Part shown: piece after piece, positions 42,848 through 52,403 of the stretch
Numbering within the stretch: position 1 is the stretch's first letter
Layout of the letters: every line of letters starts with the position of its first letter
The notes under the pieces: model-generated
The model's database searches: none
What the model saw: the letters and a program-made list of their open reading frames with translations, nothing else
What the model was told of the DNA's origin: nothing
Made by a program: the position numbers and the translations under genes
Source of the DNA: Bacillota bacterium
GTDB taxonomy: Bacteria; Bacillota; UBA4882; UBA8346
Assembly (NCBI GenBank): GCA_023436305.1
Contig: JAEZJQ010000020.1
Span: forward strand, 4,781 to 68,780
Direction: 5' to 3'
Length of the DNA stretch: 64,000 nt

Positions 42848-45229
42848 TTAATCTTCGTATATGACTTGAATGGTATGCTTTTTCCCGGTTTCCAGCAACG
42901 ACATGGGGATAAAGTTCCCGCTCCCCACCGGGTTTCCGTTTACCAACAGTTTTATTTTGGACCCGGAAGTTTGACTATCCTTGAAAATGATCTCCAACTC
43001 CCGTTCCCGGAATCTCCGTTTCACGGTAAATCCGGCCCAGGAATCCGGAATATGCGGTTCGATCAGTATTCCGTCAAATTGGGGGCGGATGCCTAATAGA
43101 TACTGGGTTCCCGCCACATAGGCCCAGGCGGCGGTACCGGTTAACCAGGAATTTCTGGCCAGACCAAACTGGGGATGTTCTTTGCCCAAAATATTTTGAC
43201 AATAAACATAAGGTTCCACTTCATGCCGGTCCGGTATGGCATTTTTTAAAGCCGGTAAAATGCAGCGGTAATTTTGATAGGCCTCATTGTGCTGTCCGGT
43301 TAATAATTGAGCGATAATAAACCAGGGGTTGGTATGGACAAAGATACCGGCATTTTCCTTAGCTCCGGGCGGATAGGTGGAGACTCCGCCGCGATCAGGC
43401 CGGTGGGCTTTATAAGCGGGGTAGAGCAATACCAGACCAAACTCGGTGCCTAAAATTTCAGTCGCTTTATTTAACGCCTTCGTTGCTTTTTCAGTATCGG
43501 CAATTCCGGCAAGTACGGACCAGGATTGCGGATTAAGGTAAATTTGTTCTTCGTTTTCATTGGTGTGCGAGCCAACCTTGACACCATTATCATCGTAAGC
43601 CTGCAGATACCATTCTCCATCCCAGGCGTGGTCGTTGATGGCTTTTTTCATGGCATCAAACAGATCTTTAAAGCGTTGCGCCTCGGTATTCTTTCCCAAA
43701 CGGGTGGCCAGCTCATTCATCTGGGTTAATACCCGGCAATACAACATTCCGGTCCAAACCGATTCCGCCCGTCCTTTACCGCAGTCCAAATTTAAAGCGT
43801 CATTCCAGTCGGCGAAACCATTGAGGGGGATTCCGTGTTCACCCAGATGCGCCGCTGTAAAATCGATGGCTTTCATCAGATGTTCCCAAACTGAAGCTTT
43901 ACCCCCATTTTCCGCGAAAGGAACGGTTTGATTAAGGAATTCAAAGTCACCGGTTTCTCTTAAATAGGCGATGGTGGCTTCGATTAACCAGAGATGGTCA
44001 TCCGAATACCAATTGTATTTCCCGCCCTGGGCTTCTCCCATACTGCCTTCGCCGGTTAATGGATAAAACAAGTGATAACCGTGGCCGTCGGCGAACTGGC
44101 ATTGCAAAAGGCGGATTAACAGTTCCCGGGCTTGGGCGGGAATGGCCTGCAAAACTCCCAAAATATCCTGGGCGCTGTCTCTTAAACCCATACCCCGATC
44201 AATACCCAACTGATACAGGGATACAAAACGGGACCAATTAAACGTGGCTTTGCATTGATAAGGATTCCAGGTATTGAGCATTAAATTGAGTTCGGGATCG
44301 GGGGTTTCCGCTTGATATGAGTTCAGGTAATTTAGCCAATGCTCTTTTAACGCGGCAAACATTTGGTTCACCGCCGCCGGGTTAAGCAAGGGTTTAACAT
44401 CCGATTTGATAGCCGATTTATCCGGGGTGACTCCCAGGATATAAATAATTTCTTCCGATGAATCGGGGGCTAACTCGAGTTGGTGGCAAAAAGAACCCAC
44501 GCCGTTTCCCCGGTGGGAGATACTATTGGAGCAAGCGCCGTTTTCCACCGCAAGGGGTGATTTTAAATCATGATACCGCCCGACAAAACTGTCCCGGTTG
44601 GTGTCAAACGAATGAGGTTTTTTGTTGCAAGTCATAAATGTATGATCCCAGGTTTTCATGAAGGCGTTCCAGAAAATAAAATCGTCCTCAAACTCGCCCC
44701 GGCCGATTTGTTGAACCCAATCAACATTTTGCTGGTCTTTGGCGGCGTCGAAGAAACAAAATTCGGCGTATGAAAACAAATTGATGAAACGTTTCCGATT
44801 GCTTTTATTATGAATTTTTAGATGCCAGATTTCATATTTTTTACCGAGCGGCACAAAATACGAAACTTCCGAAGCGATTCCGTCTTTTTCAAGATTGATG
44901 ATGGTATAACCCATTCCATGGCGGCATTGATAAGCATCATACTCGGTTTTTACCGGTTGCCAGGTGGCCGACCAGGTGGAACCGGTTTCCATATCCTTAA
45001 GGTAAATATACCGCCCCGGTTGATCCTCCGGGATCGCATTATAACGATACCGCAATACTCTCTTGAAACGGGGATCGCGATCAAAGCTGTAACCACCGCC
45101 GTTATTGGAGATAATTCCTCCATAAATGCCGTCGCCCAGGTAGTTGATCCAGGGGGTAGGGGTTTTCGGATTGGTAATGACATACTCGCGGGCAGCCGAA
45201 TCAAAATAACCGTATTTTCCTTTTTCCAT
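42848..45229 (-). CDS. GH94 glycoside phosphorylase (cellobiose phosphorylase-like)
   Basis: A 793-residue cytoplasmic enzyme that phosphorolyses a beta-glucoside, typically cellobiose, to glucose-1-phosphate and sugar. The GH94 layout is complete: beta-sandwich with YGYFDSAAREYVITNPKTPT at the start, a linker helix, and an (alpha/alpha)6 barrel with GLRDSAQDILG (about residue 345), KYNWYSDDHLWL, GFADWNDALNL (general acid Asp, about 474) and a C-terminal jelly roll. The exact disaccharide is not readable from motifs. Lack of a signal peptide fits action on imported sugars. Products suit the neighbouring glucokinase and UDPGP enzyme. Confidence 0.93.
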   Translation of the reverse strand: MEKGKYGYFDSAAREYVITNPKTPTPWINYLGDGIYGGIISNNGGGYSFDRDPRFKRVLRYRYNAIPEDQPGRYIYLKDMETGSTWSATWQPVKTEYDAYQCRHGMGYTIINLEKDGIASEVSYFVPLGKKYEIWHLKIHNKSNRKRFINLFSYAEFCFFDAAKDQQNVDWVQQIGRGEFEDDFIFWNAFMKTWDHTFMTCNKKPHSFDTNRDSFVGRYHDLKSPLAVENGACSNSISHRGNGVGSFCHQLELAPDSSEEIIYILGVTPDKSAIKSDVKPLLNPAAVNQMFAALKEHWLNYLNSYQAETPDPELNLMLNTWNPYQCKATFNWSRFVSLYQLGIDRGMGLRDSAQDILGVLQAIPAQARELLIRLLQCQFADGHGYHLFYPLTGEGSMGEAQGGKYNWYSDDHLWLIEATIAYLRETGDFEFLNQTVPFAENGGKASVWEHLMKAIDFTAAHLGEHGIPLNGFADWNDALNLDCGKGRAESVWTGMLYCRVLTQMNELATRLGKNTEAQRFKDLFDAMKKAINDHAWDGEWYLQAYDDNGVKVGSHTNENEEQIYLNPQSWSVLAGIADTEKATKALNKATEILGTEFGLVLLYPAYKAHRPDRGGVSTYPPGAKENAGIFVHTNPWFIIAQLLTGQHNEAYQNYRCILPALKNAIPDRHEVEPYVYCQNILGKEHPQFGLARNSWLTGTAAWAYVAGTQYLLGIRPQFDGILIEPHIPDSWAGFTVKRRFRERELEIIFKDSQTSGSKIKLLVNGNPVGSGNFIPMSLLETGKKHTIQVIYED

Positions 45230-45634
45230 GATGGTTCAATTATCCTTTCCCAATTTTTATTAAAACGAAATCTATGATAAAATATTTAAAAAATAAAAAA
45301 TATCTAACTAAATAATGCCATTTATGTAATTATAATTTACCCGCTAAAGATTTGTCAATTAGGAAAAACGTAAACAGGAATTTGGATTGGACGGGTATCA
45401 ACCGGATTATTATTTCGAAAATTTGTTTGGAATAGGACGGAAATATAATTTGGAATATATTAATCGAAGAATAATCAGTTTTTTAGCAGGAAACGAAGGA
45501 GTTTTGGGGAATTTTTCTTTTATCATTAACACGAAAATAGGTTCGTTTCCGGCTGGGTTGTAAATTTTCGAATCAAATTATTTTTTGTGGAATACCTATC
45601 ATGTCGTGTTAGAGAACAAGGAGGAGCTATCCGA
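45230..45634. other. Divergent AT-rich intergenic region
   Basis: 405 bases between the divergent GH94 and histidine kinase genes. Promoters for both must lie here, but I see no convincing -35/-10 pair or known RNA motif. It ends with AAGGAGGAG, the kinase ribosome site. Confidence 0.35.
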
Positions 45635-47191
45635 ATGCTCTTTATCGCCATGTTTTTTCTGGTGTTTGCCTTGTTTGTCTTGGCTTGGGTTTTTCGTGGC
45701 GGGCAAGCCTTTTGGTTGGGTTTAATCATCTTTACCTTTGGCTGTTGCATTGTGGGCTTGATCGGTATGTTCCCCCGTTTTGGGAATTATGTCCTGGACG
45801 ATGTTTTTGGGCTACACTTCACCCAACCGGATTGGTTATGGCATTTATTGGAAAGTTTTTCACTATATGAATTGATACGGTTCCGGCTTTGGAGCGCGGT
45901 TGGTTTTGTGATCGCCGTCGGTGTTTTTTCCGTATCATATACTTCGGAACGCCAGAAGTCTAGCACACGGGCGTGTAAGATATTAGCCTATGGCGGAATG
46001 ATGTTTTTTGCCGTATTTTTATTATGGTATTATGATCCGGAACATTTTTTCCAGTTATATAAGGTGGGCGCTAATTTAATAGCGAATCCAAACGATTACA
46101 ATTACTGGGAAAAGGGGCTGCAGTTTGTTGATATTACTTCATTATGTTTAATCATCGGGATTTTCATTTATGCGGTTTGGGGGCTTAACCAGGTTTTTTG
46201 GCGTTCCTCAATTTTTCAAAAAAAAGTTCAGGCCTTATGTATGGGAATCGGGATTTTAGTCTTAAGTTTATTCTTCTTAATTCTTTTTTGCGTGGGACGA
46301 TTTAGTGTATTAAATGCCCATACCATGGCCACTACTCTTTTACCACTGGGTCCCAATTATCCGGTTTTTGATTATACGTTTATCCGGGCGGTGCCGTTCG
46401 CGGCTATTGTCGTGATGGTAACGGTGATGATAGCCATCTTGCGATTCGGTTATTTGGGTAAATGGCAAGTCAACATCCCCAATTTGGATCAGCAAATCAA
46501 TCTGGCTAATCAGGCGGTGCGGTTAGCTCTCCATTCCTTTAAAAACCGTTTTTTAGCGGTTCAAATGGCCATGGATATGGCTTCCGGCCAATTGGAAAAT
46601 GTTAGGGTCGGTGAACCGGTGGAAAAGGCCCGGATTCAAATTCAATGGGCCAAGGATGTTTGTATTGACGCCTTGAATCGCTTGGAAGTTTTACATATTC
46701 AGGCAAAACGACTGGAGGTCAATTCCAGGTGGCTTTTTTTGCCGGAGCTTTGGGAAGAGGCGATGCGGCGTTGTGCAACCCGGTTGGAGGGAGTCTCCGT
46801 ATCATGCAAATGCCTGGAGGCCAATATCCGGATCTGGGGGGATCGGGAACATTTGGGCGCGGTTTTGGAAAACATATTGCAAAACGCCTTGGATGCAATG
46901 GCTGAGAAACAAGAGAAAGGGTATACTCCCCGGATCTGGGTGGTCATGAACCGGGAATATGAATGGAGTTATATCCGGATCACCGATAATGGACCGGGAA
47001 TCTCCAAAGAAAATCTGCATAAAGTATATCGCCCGTTTTTTACCACGAAGCCGGCCAAAAACAACTGGGGTTTGGGGTTAACTTATTGCCATCGCGTGGT
47101 GAAAATGCATGGCGGGTTTATTAATATAAAGAGTCCTCCGGGGACAGGAACCACCGTGGAAGTGGTACTCCGATCCGCCCAGAAAATCTAA
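45635..47191 (+). CDS. Membrane sensor histidine kinase (sugar-ABC linked)
   Basis: A 518-residue kinase with about eight N-terminal membrane helices (residues 1-285) and no large external domain. The phospho-acceptor region is RLALHSFKNRFLAVQ (His300), an HxxKN form like AgrC/CitA-type kinases. The ATPase domain has the N box ENILQNALDAM, G1 DNGPGI, FFTTK and G2 NWGLGLTYCH. ATG 45635 is chosen for AAGGAGGAG upstream. It precedes a sugar ABC transporter, with a LuxR-type response regulator at the far end, so together they probably form a two-component system for carbohydrate uptake. Confidence 0.88.
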   Translation: MLFIAMFFLVFALFVLAWVFRGGQAFWLGLIIFTFGCCIVGLIGMFPRFGNYVLDDVFGLHFTQPDWLWHLLESFSLYELIRFRLWSAVGFVIAVGVFSVSYTSERQKSSTRACKILAYGGMMFFAVFLLWYYDPEHFFQLYKVGANLIANPNDYNYWEKGLQFVDITSLCLIIGIFIYAVWGLNQVFWRSSIFQKKVQALCMGIGILVLSLFFLILFCVGRFSVLNAHTMATTLLPLGPNYPVFDYTFIRAVPFAAIVVMVTVMIAILRFGYLGKWQVNIPNLDQQINLANQAVRLALHSFKNRFLAVQMAMDMASGQLENVRVGEPVEKARIQIQWAKDVCIDALNRLEVLHIQAKRLEVNSRWLFLPELWEEAMRRCATRLEGVSVSCKCLEANIRIWGDREHLGAVLENILQNALDAMAEKQEKGYTPRIWVVMNREYEWSYIRITDNGPGISKENLHKVYRPFFTTKPAKNNWGLGLTYCHRVVKMHGGFINIKSPPGTGTTVEVVLRSAQKI

Positions 47192-47620
47192 ACAATATTT
47201 TTCATAAAGCCGGGTCATTGATATTAGCGTCTAGAAAATATCCTACTAGTCGTTTTTTTCCTAGAGGAGGATAATTAAAATGTGATTCCATTGTTCAAAG
47301 AATTGCTGACTGCTGTATATTACTTAATTTCCTGGACATCGTTGACATATTTGGATTGCCAACAAGCAATTCTTTACGATGAACCAAAGAAATGGAGGTG
47401 GTAGTCGTACGATATTCGGTGTGATTTAGGACATATATTTCGGGACCTACACTCCCACGGACTTATAGTTTCAACGATTATCAGTCCGATGGATATATGT
47501 CCGAAGTCTTGAAATGTAGTCTGATTTTGGCAAGGATCTTCAAATGCTCTTAACCAGAATTATTGCTCTTACGCGCTTAAGGCGCGACCATTATTTCTAT
47601 CAAATGAGGAGGATAATTGG
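47192..47620 (+). promoter_or_regulatory. Long structured leader of the sugar ABC operon
   Basis: 429 bases. At 47263-47285 a strong AGAGGAGG is followed by ATG-TGA, a start directly followed by a stop. At 47429-47502 a 74-base hairpin forms. CGCGC/GCGCG pairs near 47572-47586. The ribosome site of the binding protein gene (GAGGAGGATAATT, 47605-47617) repeats the one at 47265. No known riboswitch is recognised. Confidence 0.5.
47429..47502 (+). ncRNA. Candidate cis-acting structured RNA element
   Basis: Outer stem GGACATATAT (47429-47438) pairs perfectly with ATATATGTCC (47493-47502). Inner stem CCA-CGGACT (47455-47463) pairs with AGTCCG-A-TGG (47483-47492) with one bulged A. A 16-base internal loop lies on the 5' side only. 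The shape is that of a regulatory leader element; I do not recognise a family. Confidence 0.45.
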
Positions 47621-48895
47621 ATGAGTAACAAAAAGATTGTAGTTGCCATTTTAGCCCTTACTTTAGTGGTTGGTTTATTGTCAACCGTTGGTTTAAGCGC
47701 TCCACGCACGGTCAATATGTGGTTGTATGCTGAGAACAACAAGGCGGAATGGGATGGCCGGAAAGCTGAAATTGAAAAGGCCATGGATATTAAACTCAAT
47801 ATCACCTTGGTGGCCCAAAACGCTTTTATCCAGAAATTACAAGCGGCCATGATGGATGGCAAGGATTTCCCGGACATCATCGAATGGATGATTGAAAACA
47901 ACCGGATTCTCTATGCTGATCCGAAAGTTTCCTTTGTTTATCCGCTTGAAAAGTGGACCAGCAAATCCACCGAATTCAAAAACGTTCCTGCGGGACGGGT
48001 TGCGTTTGTTACTTATGGCAAACATGTCTATGGTTTGCCGCATGACATCCATCCCTGTATTCTCATATATAACGACGCGTTATGGAAATCAGTCGGTGTT
48101 GATATGGCCACGATTGAAACCTGGGATGAATACTTCGCCGCCGCTGAGAAATTAGCCGCTGAGAAGAAAGACGGAAAACCGGCTCATTACGCGATTCCTC
48201 AAAACGATGGTTTGAATGGAACCATGTATATGATGTTGCAACAATCCGGCGCCCAGATTTTGGACAAAAACGGCAAACCGGCCTTTACTTCTCCGGAATT
48301 TAAAGCGTTCATGAACAAATGGCTTGGCTATCTGAAGACCGGTACCATGTGTTCCTGGGATTGGGGTAACTTCTCAGCTTTGTTACAGAACGGCGGAATG
48401 GCGTCCTACGCTTCTCCCGACTGGTATACTGAAAAGGTTAATGACGGCGCTAAAGCCGGTGTTCAATTCAAAGCCCGCCCGTTGCCGGTTTTCAAAAAAG
48501 GTGGCCCGCGGACCGCTTCTTGGGGTGGTACTTTCTTAGCTATTTGTAAACTGGCCAAAAACCCGGATCAACTCTACAAAGTTATCGAATATATGCAATA
48601 CAGCAACGCTATCAAGTATCGCTACCGTGATACCGGTATGCTTCCTCCGAACATGGCATTGTTGGACGATCCGTCCTTCAAAGTGCCCGATCCTCGTTTT
48701 GGCGGACAAAAGCTGGGCGAACTCCAGGTGCAAATGGCCAGAGAAATGCCGGGCCTGAATACCGGAGATGTCTTCTGGGATGCTATCAATGACTTCAACG
48801 AAGAATATACCGAGATCGTATCCGGTAAGAAGAGCGTTGATGATGGCTTAAAAGCTGCCCAAGCGAAAACGATGGCCCGCCTGAAGAAGAAGTAA
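47621..48895 (+). CDS. ABC sugar importer substrate-binding protein
   Basis: A 424-residue exported binding protein of family 1. The signal peptide spans about residues 5-26, ending GLSAP, without a lipobox cysteine. The fold shows KLNITLVAQNAFIQKLQAAM, KDFPDIIEW, VYGLPHDIHPCILIYNDALW, and TASWGGTFLAICKLAKNPDQ. The ATG follows GAGGAGG. Codons are strongly biased, suggesting high expression. Two permease genes follow after a stable hairpin that may raise the level of this message over theirs. The sugar cannot be named. Confidence 0.93.
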   Translation: MSNKKIVVAILALTLVVGLLSTVGLSAPRTVNMWLYAENNKAEWDGRKAEIEKAMDIKLNITLVAQNAFIQKLQAAMMDGKDFPDIIEWMIENNRILYADPKVSFVYPLEKWTSKSTEFKNVPAGRVAFVTYGKHVYGLPHDIHPCILIYNDALWKSVGVDMATIETWDEYFAAAEKLAAEKKDGKPAHYAIPQNDGLNGTMYMMLQQSGAQILDKNGKPAFTSPEFKAFMNKWLGYLKTGTMCSWDWGNFSALLQNGGMASYASPDWYTEKVNDGAKAGVQFKARPLPVFKKGGPRTASWGGTFLAICKLAKNPDQLYKVIEYMQYSNAIKYRYRDTGMLPPNMALLDDPSFKVPDPRFGGQKLGELQVQMAREMPGLNTGDVFWDAINDFNEEYTEIVSGKKSVDDGLKAAQAKTMARLKKK

Positions 48896-48915
48896 TAACA
48901 GATTATGGTATAATG

Positions 48916-48950
48916 AATAGTGGGGAAGCACTCCATACTTTCCCACTATT
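48916..48950 (+). promoter_or_regulatory. Intercistronic stem-loop between binding protein and permease genes
   Basis: AATAGTGGGGAAG pairs with CTTTCCCACTATT (13 pairs, one G-T). No T run follows, so it is more likely an mRNA-stabilising or partial-termination structure that sets the binding protein to permease ratio. Confidence 0.65.
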
Positions 48951-48975
48951 CTTATCTAAAAGGAGATGACTTGGG

Positions 48976-49914
48976 TTGAGCACGATGGTCCCAATTCGCC
49001 AAGCCCGCCCGCGCCGGTTTCAATGGTATAAATTTAAAAATTTAATAATCCCATATACGTTTTTATTACCTTTTTTTATTTTAATGGCAGTTTTTACTTT
49101 GTATGTGTTTATTCGGGGAGCTCAAACCAGCTTTACGGATGCCCAGGCGATTAATCCGGGTTCCTGGATTGGGTTGCAAAATTATAGTGATATTATGGGC
49201 AATACAGAATTTTGGAAATCAGTGGGGATTACTTTTAAATTTACATTGGGATGTTTGCTGACGCAGATGCCGGTGGCATTTATTATGGCGTATATATTAA
49301 ATAATATTTCGAAGAGGATTAGAGGGGTATTAAGGGCTTCATTTTACGTACCGGTATTAATCAACGGAGTGGCTGTGGCTTTGATTTTCCAAACTTTATT
49401 TAACCGGGAATTTGGAGCAATTAACTGGATTATGGGTTTATTGGGTCTTCCCAACAATACCGACTGGTTAAATAACTCAACATATAGCGTATTGATCATG
49501 GTCATTGTGTCTTTCTGGCAATGGACCGGATATCATATGGTATTTTTTCTGGCGTCCCTCCAGGCCATCGACCCCACCATTTACGAAGTGGCTAAATTGG
49601 ACGGCGCCTCCCGCACCCGTACTTTGTTTCAGATCACAGTTCCTTTGATGAAGCCTGCGATGGCTTTTACTTTCGTGACTTCGGCAATCGGCAGTTTACA
49701 GCTCTTCGATCTCCCGTTCATGTTATTCCGTAATGCCGGCTACGGACCCGGCAAGTCAGCCATGACGCTGGTCGCGTTTATTTATGATTATGGTTTTGCC
49801 CGGCAGTTCCAACTGGGTTATGCGGCGGCCGCCGGCTGGCTGGTATTCTTTATTATTTTAGTCTTCAGCTTAGCGGAGTTGAAGATGTTAGGACTCGGTC
49901 AGGTTGATGAGTAG
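48976..49914 (+). CDS. Sugar ABC permease, MalF-like
   Basis: A 312-residue permease with six membrane helices, the first at about residues 25-47. The cytoplasmic EAA loop reads EVAKLDGASRTRTLFQITVP, which docks on the ATPase. TTG 48976 lies ten bases after AGGAG; ATG 48985 is an alternative. It is followed almost directly by the second permease. Confidence 0.93.
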   Translation: MSTMVPIRQARPRRFQWYKFKNLIIPYTFLLPFFILMAVFTLYVFIRGAQTSFTDAQAINPGSWIGLQNYSDIMGNTEFWKSVGITFKFTLGCLLTQMPVAFIMAYILNNISKRIRGVLRASFYVPVLINGVAVALIFQTLFNREFGAINWIMGLLGLPNNTDWLNNSTYSVLIMVIVSFWQWTGYHMVFFLASLQAIDPTIYEVAKLDGASRTRTLFQITVPLMKPAMAFTFVTSAIGSLQLFDLPFMLFRNAGYGPGKSAMTLVAFIYDYGFARQFQLGYAAAAGWLVFFIILVFSLAELKMLGLGQVDE

Positions 49915-49934
49915 GAATGAAAGGAGATAGAGCT

Positions 49935-50822
49935 GTGGATGTAAATGTATTAAAAAAACCCAAAAATGTTAATGGAAACCGATTCCGGATTATCCAGCGT
50001 GTGCTCGGATATTCGGTCTTATCATTACTCGCTTTGATATCTATGTATCCGTTAATTTGGTTATTTGATGTTTCATTCCGGCCTCAGGTGGAAATCTTTA
50101 ATGTACCGCCGGCAATTTTCACCAAAGGTTTCTTTGGTTCCTTTGCCAGCTATACATTGAACTCATTTACAGTTGCATTTAGCCGGTTTAATGTCCACAT
50201 AGGTTTCTTAAATTCTGCGTTTGTCGTAGTTTTCGGCATCTTTTTAACGTTAATGGTTGCTTCCCTCGCTTCTTTTGCTTTTTCTTTTTTGAAGTTTCCC
50301 GGTAGAAATGTATTGTTTATCGGTGTTTTAGCCACCATGATGTTGCCGACCGGAACCATGTTGGCTCCATATTATCAAGTTTTACGCACAATCGGACTTA
50401 CCAATAGTTTATGGGGAATAATCATACCTTACGCCGGTTCGGCGTATACGGTATTCTTGATGCGGCAGTATTTCGTACGTTTGCCGTATTCGTTTGTGGA
50501 GGCTGGTATTGTTGACGGGGCCGGTTTTTACCGTGTCTGGTGGCAGATTATATTACCGCTGGCCAAACCGGCTTTGGCGGCCATGGCGATTCTTCAATTC
50601 CGGGGAATTTGGAATGACTTTTTGATACCAATGATTGTACTAAAGAATGAAAGATTTTATACGTTACCGATTCTGCTGCAAGTAATGAATAGTACAAATA
50701 TCAATGTTCCTTTTGATGCGATGATGGCAACTTCATTCATTACCGCAATCATTCCCGTAATATTCTTTATTTTATTCCAGCGGTATTTTGTGGAAGGTAT
50801 TGCTGGTGGTATGAAAGGCTAA
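49935..50822 (+). CDS. Sugar ABC permease, MalG-like
   Basis: A permease of about 295 residues with six helices and the EAA loop EAGIVDGAGFYRVWWQIILP, the MalG/AraQ type. GTG 49935 is chosen because AAGGAG lies eight bases upstream; ATG 49917 would begin before that site. No ATPase gene is present in the operon, so a shared MsmX/MalK-type ATPase elsewhere is expected, as in other Bacillota. A terminator-like hairpin follows. Confidence 0.93.
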   Translation: MDVNVLKKPKNVNGNRFRIIQRVLGYSVLSLLALISMYPLIWLFDVSFRPQVEIFNVPPAIFTKGFFGSFASYTLNSFTVAFSRFNVHIGFLNSAFVVVFGIFLTLMVASLASFAFSFLKFPGRNVLFIGVLATMMLPTGTMLAPYYQVLRTIGLTNSLWGIIIPYAGSAYTVFLMRQYFVRLPYSFVEAGIVDGAGFYRVWWQIILPLAKPALAAMAILQFRGIWNDFLIPMIVLKNERFYTLPILLQVMNSTNINVPFDAMMATSFITAIIPVIFFILFQRYFVEGIAGGMKG

Positions 50823-50872
50823 TGTAAACCGTCAGCCCTCTGATTTTTGAAATTTTCATAGTTAAAGTTTTG

Positions 50873-50909
50873 GGGGTCACCGGAACGTAAGGATGGTGAC
50901 TCCTTTTTA
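50873..50909 (+). terminator. Terminator or attenuator before the second binding protein gene
   Basis: GGGGTCACC (50873-50881) pairs with GGTGACTCC (50895-50903; one G-T pair) and is followed by TTTTT. It lies 50 bases after the permease stop and only 16 bases before the next start, so it may reduce read-through. Confidence 0.78.
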
Positions 50910-50924
50910 CAAAGAGGTTTTAAA

Positions 50925-52403
50925 GTGGCGATAAAGGGAACGAAAACGATGACGAAAATAAAGCCGGGTTTTGTGAACCACAAAATAGTCCATTGGTGGC
51001 TGCGTTTTACAGCCGTTCTTGTGAGCTGGGTATTATTTTGGTTCGTTGGCATACAGACTATCGCTGATTCCAAACCGTTTGTTCATCTTACTTTATGGAC
51101 TCACCAACGGCATATGAGCGATCTAATTAAAGAACTGCTCAATGAATTTAACGCCACCATCGGATTGCAAAAAGGAATTAAGGTTTCGCTCCGGATTTTA
51201 GGCGATGACGCTGAGGAATTATTCCAGGAGGCGCAGCGAAAAGGAGTGGGCCCTGATCTGTATAGCACCGGATTCAGTACCGGATATTCCGATCCTTTCA
51301 AAGAAGGAACTCAAATTTGGTTCGATGATTTTCCGGATTTTCAAGCATGGAAACAAAGCTGGCCTTCCTGGTATTGGATTGAAGGATTAACAACCCACCA
51401 GGGACATGTATATGCCATTCCCACCCAGGTTTTTAATTCACGTCTTATCTACAATAAGGATTTATTCCGGGCAGCGGGTTTAAATCCGGAGCAGCCACCA
51501 CGTTCCTATCCGGAATTACGCCGGATGGCCAAACAAATTACCGTCCGTTGCCGGAACAGTTATGGATTTGCCTATTGTGGCGCGGAATCCTGGCCCGTGG
51601 AATGGATGCCCAGCCAGTGGGCGGAAGCTAACGGCGAACCCGCATTTTGGGATTGGAATCGCGGCAAATGGGCTATGAAAGGATACCAACGGGTTTTTCA
51701 ACTTATATTGGATTTACAAAACGATGGATCACTATTTCCCGGTGCCGCCTTACTTACCAACGATGCTTTGCGGGCTCAATTCGCTGAAGGCCGGATTGGG
51801 ATGTTCATGGGAGAGACTTGGGATGTGGGAGTGTTAAATGATCAATTTCCTGCAAAATGCGATTGGGGAGTAGCTCCGATTCCCACATATGACGGTAATT
51901 TTCATGGCAAATCCCGGGCGATGATGATTGCCGGTTTTTGGAACATAAATGGCCAGTGCCGTCATAAATTTGAAGCGTGGGAAGTAGTTAAATGGTTTAC
52001 TCGTTATGAAGTCCGCACCATTATGTATGAACGAGGCAAATGTATCGACCCCGACCCTAGAGTGGTTAAGGAATTTGTAATCAAACCACCAACAACGGTA
52101 CGCGGTTTTGAAACTTTCGCTCTGACTTTGAATCAAGATTATAAGGCTACTTATCCGATTTTACCTGGATGGAAACGGCCATCGGAGAATCCGTGTACGG
52201 TATTTAAGGAAATTTTAATCAAAGGGGGTGACTTAAAAAAAGAGTTAAGCCGTTTGGATCAAATTTGGAATTCAAAACTGGATAATTACTATAAAGATCA
52301 TCCTGAGGTCAAACGAGGCTGGAATATATATCCCCAGTTTGACCGGCGATTCATTGATCTTGGCGCGCCGTTAATTAAACCCACATTTTCTCCCAAAAAC
52401 TAG
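50925..52403 (+). CDS. Second family 1 solute-binding protein of the sugar ABC locus
   Basis: A 492-residue exported protein with an N-terminal hydrophobic segment (about residues 26-46, no lipobox) and a family 1 binding fold: FVHLTLWTHQRHM, LLNEFNATIG, KGVGPDLYSTGF, YAIPTQVFNSRLIYNKDLF, and GRIGMFMGETWDVG. It differs strongly from the first binding protein of the locus. GTG 50925 follows AGAGGT; ATG 50949 is possible. It may give the transporter a second substrate or act as a sensor for the linked kinase. Confidence 0.88.
   Translation: MAIKGTKTMTKIKPGFVNHKIVHWWLRFTAVLVSWVLFWFVGIQTIADSKPFVHLTLWTHQRHMSDLIKELLNEFNATIGLQKGIKVSLRILGDDAEELFQEAQRKGVGPDLYSTGFSTGYSDPFKEGTQIWFDDFPDFQAWKQSWPSWYWIEGLTTHQGHVYAIPTQVFNSRLIYNKDLFRAAGLNPEQPPRSYPELRRMAKQITVRCRNSYGFAYCGAESWPVEWMPSQWAEANGEPAFWDWNRGKWAMKGYQRVFQLILDLQNDGSLFPGAALLTNDALRAQFAEGRIGMFMGETWDVGVLNDQFPAKCDWGVAPIPTYDGNFHGKSRAMMIAGFWNINGQCRHKFEAWEVVKWFTRYEVRTIMYERGKCIDPDPRVVKEFVIKPPTTVRGFETFALTLNQDYKATYPILPGWKRPSENPCTVFKEILIKGGDLKKELSRLDQIWNSKLDNYYKDHPEVKRGWNIYPQFDRRFIDLGAPLIKPTFSPKN

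Noticed and set aside
45587..45634. Earlier TTG-type start for the sensor kinase
   Set aside because: The strong AAGGAGGAG at 45619-45627 fits ATG 45635 and would fall inside the longer form.
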